Shown one piece after another: positions 60,155-64,000 of a stretch of 64,000 nt of DNA. A program made the translations under genes and the position numbers. Each line of letters opens with the position of its first letter. The stretch's first letter is position 1. The notes under the pieces are model-generated. The model made no database searches, had not been told where the DNA came from, and was given only the letters and a program-made list of their open reading frames with translations. This DNA comes from Kibdelosporangium aridum (GTDB lineage: Bacteria; Actinomycetota; Actinomycetes; Mycobacteriales; Pseudonocardiaceae), in assembly GCF_900176515.1 (NCBI RefSeq), contig NZ_FWXV01000004.1:248001-312000 (forward strand), given 5' to 3'.

Positions 60155-61264
60155 GTGACATGGCTGTCTTTGTCGATGGCGCACGTCTTCTTCCCGGTTC
60201 TTCTCTCGAAGGGTTCACTTCCGTTGACCTCGCTTGACCTGACCACGCTCGGCTGGGACGACACTTTCGCCGCCGAGCTGCCCGCCGGATCGATCCCCGG
60301 CAAGATCGCCCGTGTCCACTCCAGTGGCGCGGTGGTCATCGTCGATGGCCATGAGCAGCACATCGAATATTCGTCGCGAATCACGTTGCCGTGCGTCGGC
60401 GACTGGGTCGCGGTGCGGGATGGCGCCATTCTCACGGTGTTGCCCCGGCGCACCGCGCTGGTTCGTGGCGGTGTGGCCGAGGACTCGCTCAGCCAGACTC
60501 TGGCGTCCAATGTGGACGTCATCTTCGTCGTCGAACCGTCGTCGTTGGAAGGACGGCGCGGCGACCCCAACCTCGGCCGGATCGAGCGGTTGCTCGCGCT
60601 GGCATGGGAAAGCGGTGCGATGCCGGTCGTGCTGCTGACCAAGTCCGATCTCGTCGGCGAGCGCATCGGCGAGATCGTCTCGAATGTCATGGGCGCCGCG
60701 CCCGGAGTCGACGTGCACCCGGTCTGTTCGGTGACCGGTGACGGCGTCGACATCGTCGCGTCCTACCTCGGCGTCGGCCGGACTGCCGTGTTGGTCGGGC
60801 CGTCCGGTGCCGGGAAGTCCACACTGGTCAACGCGTTGGCCGAGGACGAAGTGATGGAGACGCAACAGGTTCGTGCGTCCGACGGCCGTGGCCGGCACAC
60901 GACCGTGCACCGTGAGCTGTTCGTCCTGCCACGCGGCGGGCTGATCATCGACACGCCCGGTGTGCGTCGGGTGTCGCTGGCAGCGGGCGGCGAAGGCCTG
61001 GAATCGGTGTTCACCGACATCGAGGAGATCGCCGAGAACTGCCGGTTCGACGACTGCGCGCACATCGGCGAGCCCGGGTGCGCGGTGATCGAGGCGATCG
61101 AGACCGGTGAACTGCCACAACGCAGGCTGGACAGCTGGTTCAAGCTCAACCGCGAAGCCGAGTGGGTCGCCAGCCGGACGGACGCGCGCCTGCGTCAGGA
61201 ACGCGACCGCCGCTGGAAGGTGATTCACAAGGAGATGCGCCGTTCGGGCCGCAACCGCCCGTGA
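60155..61264 (+). CDS. rsgA: Ribosome small subunit-dependent GTPase A (RsgA-like)
   Basis: The GTG at 60155 has GGGGAGG upstream. The 369-residue protein has an OB-fold with ARVHSSGAVVIVDGHEQHIE, and a circularly permuted GTPase: G4 VVLLTKSDLV near 160, G1 VLVGPSGAGKSTLVNAL near 212, G3 LIIDTPGVRRVSL near 262. A zinc site follows (NCRFDDCAHIGEPGCAV). This order is diagnostic of RsgA/YjeQ, which helps late 30S maturation. The first 25 residues (MTWLSLSMAHVFFPVLLSKG) are unusual for the family, so a later start is possible in spite of the ribosome site. Confidence 0.92.
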   Translation: MTWLSLSMAHVFFPVLLSKGSLPLTSLDLTTLGWDDTFAAELPAGSIPGKIARVHSSGAVVIVDGHEQHIEYSSRITLPCVGDWVAVRDGAILTVLPRRTALVRGGVAEDSLSQTLASNVDVIFVVEPSSLEGRRGDPNLGRIERLLALAWESGAMPVVLLTKSDLVGERIGEIVSNVMGAAPGVDVHPVCSVTGDGVDIVASYLGVGRTAVLVGPSGAGKSTLVNALAEDEVMETQQVRASDGRGRHTTVHRELFVLPRGGLIIDTPGVRRVSLAAGGEGLESVFTDIEEIAENCRFDDCAHIGEPGCAVIEAIETGELPQRRLDSWFKLNREAEWVASRTDARLRQERDRRWKVIHKEMRRSGRNRP

Positions 61265-61273
61265 GTTGAGGCG

Positions 61274-61999
61274 TCAGGCGTTGGCGCGGCGGAACGAATG
61301 CGTTCCCCACGCCAACGCCACCACAACGAGCACGATCGCCGCGATACCGCCGATGAGCACCGAACTGGAACCGAAGTTCCCGGCGATCACCGCGCGGATG
61401 CCGTCGGCGATGTGGCTGAACGGGTTGATCCGCGACAGCGTGTACAGCCAGTCCGGGCCTTGGTCCATCGGCAGCAGCACGCCGGACAGCAACATCACCG
61501 GCATCACGGTCGAGCTGAGCACCGGCGCGAAGGTGTACTCGTGCTTGAGTTTGAGCGCCAAGGTGTACGACACCGAGCTGATCGACACACCCATCAACAC
61601 CGCGAACACCAGACCGGCGAGCACGTGGCCGATTGAGGCACGGAACCCGAAGATCGTCGAGAGCGCCAGCAGGATCGAACACTGGATCACCAGCAGCAGG
61701 ACGTCGTTGACGACGCGGCCGAGCAGCAGCGCCGTCCGGCTGACCGGGGTGACCCGCAGCCGTTCGAGCGCTCCCGACCGGATCTCCGGGATCAGGTTGA
61801 AGCCGACGTACGCGGTGTTGAAGAGTCCCATTTGGATGATCAGCCCCGGGACGAACCACTGCCACGACGCTGAGCCTTTGAGCAGCGGGCCGAACAGCAC
61901 GAGCCACAACAAAGGCTGCGCCACACCGAACGTGATGACGACCGGGTTGCGGAACGACGGCCGCATGCTGCGCAGGAAAATCAGCCATGTGTCACGCAT
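61274..61999 (-). CDS. ABC-2 type transporter permease
   Basis: The 241-residue permease has six TM segments (for example FGVAQPLLWLVLFGPLL, LLLVIQCSILLALSTIFGF, HVLAGLVFAVLMGVSISSVS, GIAAIVLVVVALAWGTHSF) with the DrrB-type motif RVTPVSRTALLLGRVVND and PVMLLSGVLLPMDQGPDWLY. Its start overlaps the ATPase gene by eight bases, so the two are coupled. The pair exports an unknown compound and is probably under PadR control. Confidence 0.92.
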   Translation of the reverse strand: MRDTWLIFLRSMRPSFRNPVVITFGVAQPLLWLVLFGPLLKGSASWQWFVPGLIIQMGLFNTAYVGFNLIPEIRSGALERLRVTPVSRTALLLGRVVNDVLLLVIQCSILLALSTIFGFRASIGHVLAGLVFAVLMGVSISSVSYTLALKLKHEYTFAPVLSSTVMPVMLLSGVLLPMDQGPDWLYTLSRINPFSHIADGIRAVIAGNFGSSSVLIGGIAAIVLVVVALAWGTHSFRRANA

Positions 62000-62939
62000 T
62001 GGACGCCTCCCGCAGTGAACGACCGGTCATGGTCAGGAAGACGTCGTCAAGCGTCGGCCGCTGCACCTGAACCGACAACAGGGCAACGTCCGCCTGGTCG
62101 AGTGCGCGGAGCAGACTGGGCAGTTCCGTGTCACCCCGAGACACACGGAAGCGCACAGTGTTGCCCTCGACATGGAGTTCCTTGGCCCCGTCGACTTTCG
62201 CCGCGATCTCGGCCGCGACGGCGGGTGTGTCGGTTTCGAACTGGACGAGGTCGCCCGCGACCTGGCTCTTGAGCGAGTCCGGCGTGCCCTCGGCGACGAT
62301 CTTGCCGTGGTCGATGACCATGATCCGGTCGCACAGCGCGTCGGCTTCGTCAAGGTAATGAGTGGTCAGGAAGATCGTGGTGCCCGCCTGGTGCAACGTG
62401 CGGATGTGGCCCCACAGGTTGCTGCGGCTCTGCGGATCGAGACCGGCCGACGGTTCGTCGAGGAACAGCAGCTCCGGCTCGTGCAGAACGCCCATCGCGA
62501 TGTCGAGGCGGCGCTTCTGCCCACCGGACAACGCACCCGCGACGCGACCGGCGAAGTCAGCGAGCTCGAGGCGTTCGAACAACTCATCCGCCCGGCGGCG
62601 CGCCTCGGCAGCCGAGAGGCCGTAGAACCGGCCCTGCAGCACGGCTTCGTCGATGACCTTCTGTTCGTCACCGGAACCGTGACCTTGTGCCACGTAACCG
62701 ATCCGCTTGCGCACACCGGCCGGGTCGGTCAGGAGATCGCACCCGGCGACCTGTGCCTCACCCGCGGTGGGCTTCAAGAGAGTGGTGAGCATTCGCAGCG
62801 TCGTGCTCTTGCCCGCGCCATTCGGGCCTAAGAAGCCAACGAGCTCACCGGGCGCGACATCTATGTCGACGCCCTGGACCGCGTCGACCGTCTGGCCGCG
62901 GGTCCGGAACTGGCGCGCGAGACCGCGTGCCTTGATCAC
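61992..62939 (-). CDS. ABC transporter ATP-binding protein, DrrA type
   Basis: I take GTG 62939 (VIKARGLARQFRTRG) because GAGGAGG lies six bases upstream; the longer frame to 62966 starts inside the operator. The 315-residue ATPase has Walker A FLGPNGAGKSTTLRMLTTLL, signature ALSGGQKRRLDIAMG, Walker B LLFLDEPSAGLDPQSR and the C-terminal extension typical of drug-export ATPases (DVALLSVQVQRPTLDDVFLT). First gene of a two-gene exporter with the permease. Two palindromes upstream suggest repression by the neighbouring PadR protein. Confidence 0.93.
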   Translation of the reverse strand: MIKARGLARQFRTRGQTVDAVQGVDIDVAPGELVGFLGPNGAGKSTTLRMLTTLLKPTAGEAQVAGCDLLTDPAGVRKRIGYVAQGHGSGDEQKVIDEAVLQGRFYGLSAAEARRRADELFERLELADFAGRVAGALSGGQKRRLDIAMGVLHEPELLFLDEPSAGLDPQSRSNLWGHIRTLHQAGTTIFLTTHYLDEADALCDRIMVIDHGKIVAEGTPDSLKSQVAGDLVQFETDTPAVAAEIAAKVDGAKELHVEGNTVRFRVSRGDTELPSLLRALDQADVALLSVQVQRPTLDDVFLTMTGRSLREASNA

Positions 62940-62958
62940 AGGAGTCCTCCTCGGATAG

Positions 62959-62976
62959 CTAGTCAATTTTGACTAG
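62959..62976. promoter_or_regulatory. Operator-like palindrome 1 upstream of the ABC operon
   Basis: CTAGTCAATTTTGACTAG: exact 8-base arms around two central bases. It ends 20 bases upstream of the chosen start of the ATPase gene. The same arms recur 43 bases further, about four helical turns, so a dimeric regulator could bind both on one face. Confidence 0.7.
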
Positions 62977-63001
62977 CGGGAGTGTGTCAGGCGATGGCGA
63001 T

Positions 63002-63019
63002 CTAGTCAAACTTGACTAG
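63002..63019. promoter_or_regulatory. Operator-like palindrome 2 upstream of the ABC operon
   Basis: CTAGTCAAACTTGACTAG has the same 8-base arms as the first site, with a different centre (AC for TT). It lies between the ABC operon and the convergent-side end of padR. PadR sites usually are ATGT...ACAT-like dyads; this one differs, but the adjacent PadR is still the best candidate. Confidence 0.7.
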
Positions 63020-63074
63020 CTTGAGGGTGTCGGGCGCCTTCGTGCACCTTCTGTTTCAGGCGGCTGCTTGTTCG

Positions 63075-63677
63075 TCAGCGAGGAGGGTTGCCGAAAGCGT
63101 CCGGGCTCTCGCCGGTGAACGTGTACTCGCCCGCTTCGATCCTGGTCACGAGGTCTTGCAGCCAGTTCAGCTCCGCCTCGATGGTGACCAGCCAGTACGT
63201 GAACATCTCGCGGACGTGCGGTGGCTTGCCGAGTTGGCCCTCGATCGGGGCGATGGTGTTGTCGATCAGCAGTCGGGTGCTGTCCGCCCCGGCCTTCGTC
63301 TGCTGGATGCGGCTCTTCAACAGGAAGATCAGGTTGCCGCGTTCGAGCGTGGTGATGAACGGCAGGGCCGCGTTGAACATCGCCGGGCCGGTCTCGGTTT
63401 CGGCGATTCCCTTGTTGAGCAGGAAGAAGAACTCGCCTTCGCCTTGCGGTGTGATCCGGTAGACCACGCGGTCCGGGCCGAGTTCGCTTTCCTCCGTCGA
63501 CACCTCTTCCAGCAGTCCGTCGGCCGCCAGCTTCTTCAGCGCGTGGTAGATCGAGCCGGGTTTGACGTTCGCCCACTGGTCCGCCGCCCACAGCAACAGG
63601 TCCTGGCGCACTTGGTAGCCGTGCGCCTCTCCGCGCATCCGGACCGCACCCAGGACTAGCAATCGTGTGGCTGACAC
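63075..63677 (-). CDS. PadR-family transcriptional regulator
   Basis: The GTG at 63677 starts VSATRLLVLGAVRMRGEAHG then YQVRQDLLLWAADQWANVKP, the PadR winged helix with GSIYHALKKLAADGLLEEVS and RVVYRITPQGEGEFFFLLNK. The C-terminal helical domain (residues 95-200) is of the longer PadR-s2 type. It lies upstream on the same strand of the ABC exporter, separated by 135 bases with two palindromes, a common layout for PadR-regulated drug exporters. Only 18 bases separate its start from that of the divergent hydrolase gene, so leaderless transcripts are likely. Confidence 0.92.
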   Translation of the reverse strand: MSATRLLVLGAVRMRGEAHGYQVRQDLLLWAADQWANVKPGSIYHALKKLAADGLLEEVSTEESELGPDRVVYRITPQGEGEFFFLLNKGIAETETGPAMFNAALPFITTLERGNLIFLLKSRIQQTKAGADSTRLLIDNTIAPIEGQLGKPPHVREMFTYWLVTIEAELNWLQDLVTRIEAGEYTFTGESPDAFGNPPR

Positions 63678-63695
63678 GTCATTAGGCTATGTCCA

Positions 63696-64000
63696 GTGAC
63701 CCCACGAAAAGGTGAGCGGCCGCCGCTGCCTGAGCCGTTGCCGGTGCCGACCGTCGACGCGCACACGCATTTGGACGCGTGTGGCGCCAAGGACGCCGAC
63801 GGTGTGTCCACTGTGGTTGACCGCGCCGAGTCGGTCGGGATCGCCCGTGTCATCACGGTTGCCGACGATCTCGCCGCGGCGATCTGGGCCGCGGATGCGT
63901 CCGAGTGGGACGACCGCGTGTTCGCCGCCACCGCTGTGCACCCGACGAGGACCGCGAAGTTCACCGATGAGGACAAGGCTGTCCTCGAGGAGCTCGCCAC
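63696..64000 (+). CDS. TatD-family metal-dependent hydrolase (partial at window edge)
   Basis: GTG at 63696 begins VTPRKGERPPLPEPLPVPTV, then DAHTHLDACGAKDADGV, with the metal-binding HxH of TatD hydrolases, and later DLAAAIWAADASEWDDRVFA then ATAVHPTRTAKFTDEDKAVL. The frame is open to the end of the window. TatD proteins are Mg-dependent DNases or related hydrolases; in actinobacteria tatD lies close to rsmI and pmt, as here. Complete length and further metal ligands lie outside the window. Confidence 0.9.
   Translation, partial: MTPRKGERPPLPEPLPVPTVDAHTHLDACGAKDADGVSTVVDRAESVGIARVITVADDLAAAIWAADASEWDDRVFAATAVHPTRTAKFTDEDKAVLEELA

Overview
The window reads as the chromosome of a high-GC actinomycete, most likely a Pseudonocardiales member of the Amycolatopsis/Kibdelosporangium kind. 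This rests on GTG starts and ATGA/GTGA overlaps, an Lsr2 nucleoid protein, DUF397/DUF5753/DUF574 genes, a mycobacterial-type protein O-mannosyltransferase beside rsmI, an AfsR-type regulator, and a vanHAX cassette of the sort found in glycopeptide producers and their relatives. No RNA genes, CRISPR arrays or intact insertion sequences were seen.

Left part, about 1-25.2 kb, is an accessory region. It holds the end of an unknown CDS; a minus-strand pair of a 3-TM protein and a HEPN-like protein with an in-frame TGA; a minus-strand run of a multi-TM protein and two small partners; a frameshifted DUF6308 pseudogene; lsr2; a two-gene module with a PD-(D/E)XK-like protein; an XRE-ImmA/IrrE regulator with its upstream partner; a complete type I restriction-modification operon hsdM-hsdS-hsdR flanked by truncated genes; a DUF397 / HTH-DUF5753 / DUF574 methyltransferase group with a palindromic operator; small membrane and ribbon-helix-helix-like genes; and a HTH gene present once intact and once as a decayed copy. 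Broken genes are common here and I saw none as clearly broken between 30 and 64 kb.

Middle, about 25.2-33.5 kb. A non-coding block of about 650 bp, built from imperfect repeats carrying GGTTGC-TTC-GCAACC-type hairpins, precedes vanHAX (D-lactate dehydrogenase, D-Ala-D-Lac ligase, D,D-dipeptidase). Downstream come the 3' remnant of a sensor kinase, a tiny secreted protein whose mature part is four DSVRITS repeats, a lipoprotein class A beta-lactamase, and an overlapping TetR-LysR-serine hydrolase operon facing an NmrA-like reductase across an 18-bp perfect palindrome. This stretch looks devoted to cell-wall antibiotics.

Right part, about 33.5-64 kb, is ordinary chromosome: an orphan HisKA_3-type kinase, a CYTH-CHAD protein, a two-component system preceded by overlapping genes for a secreted protein and a 46-residue lipoprotein, two DrrAB-type ABC exporters (one with PadR and two 18-bp operators), an AfsR/SARP regulator, a GAF regulator divergent from an aldehyde dehydrogenase homologue that has lost its catalytic loops, a GH20 hexosaminidase, a TetR/carboxylesterase pair, a propionyl/acetyl-CoA synthetase, a membrane Ser/Thr kinase, a protein mannosyltransferase, rsmI, a DUF4185 protein, an RsgA-like GTPase and the start of a TatD-type hydrolase.
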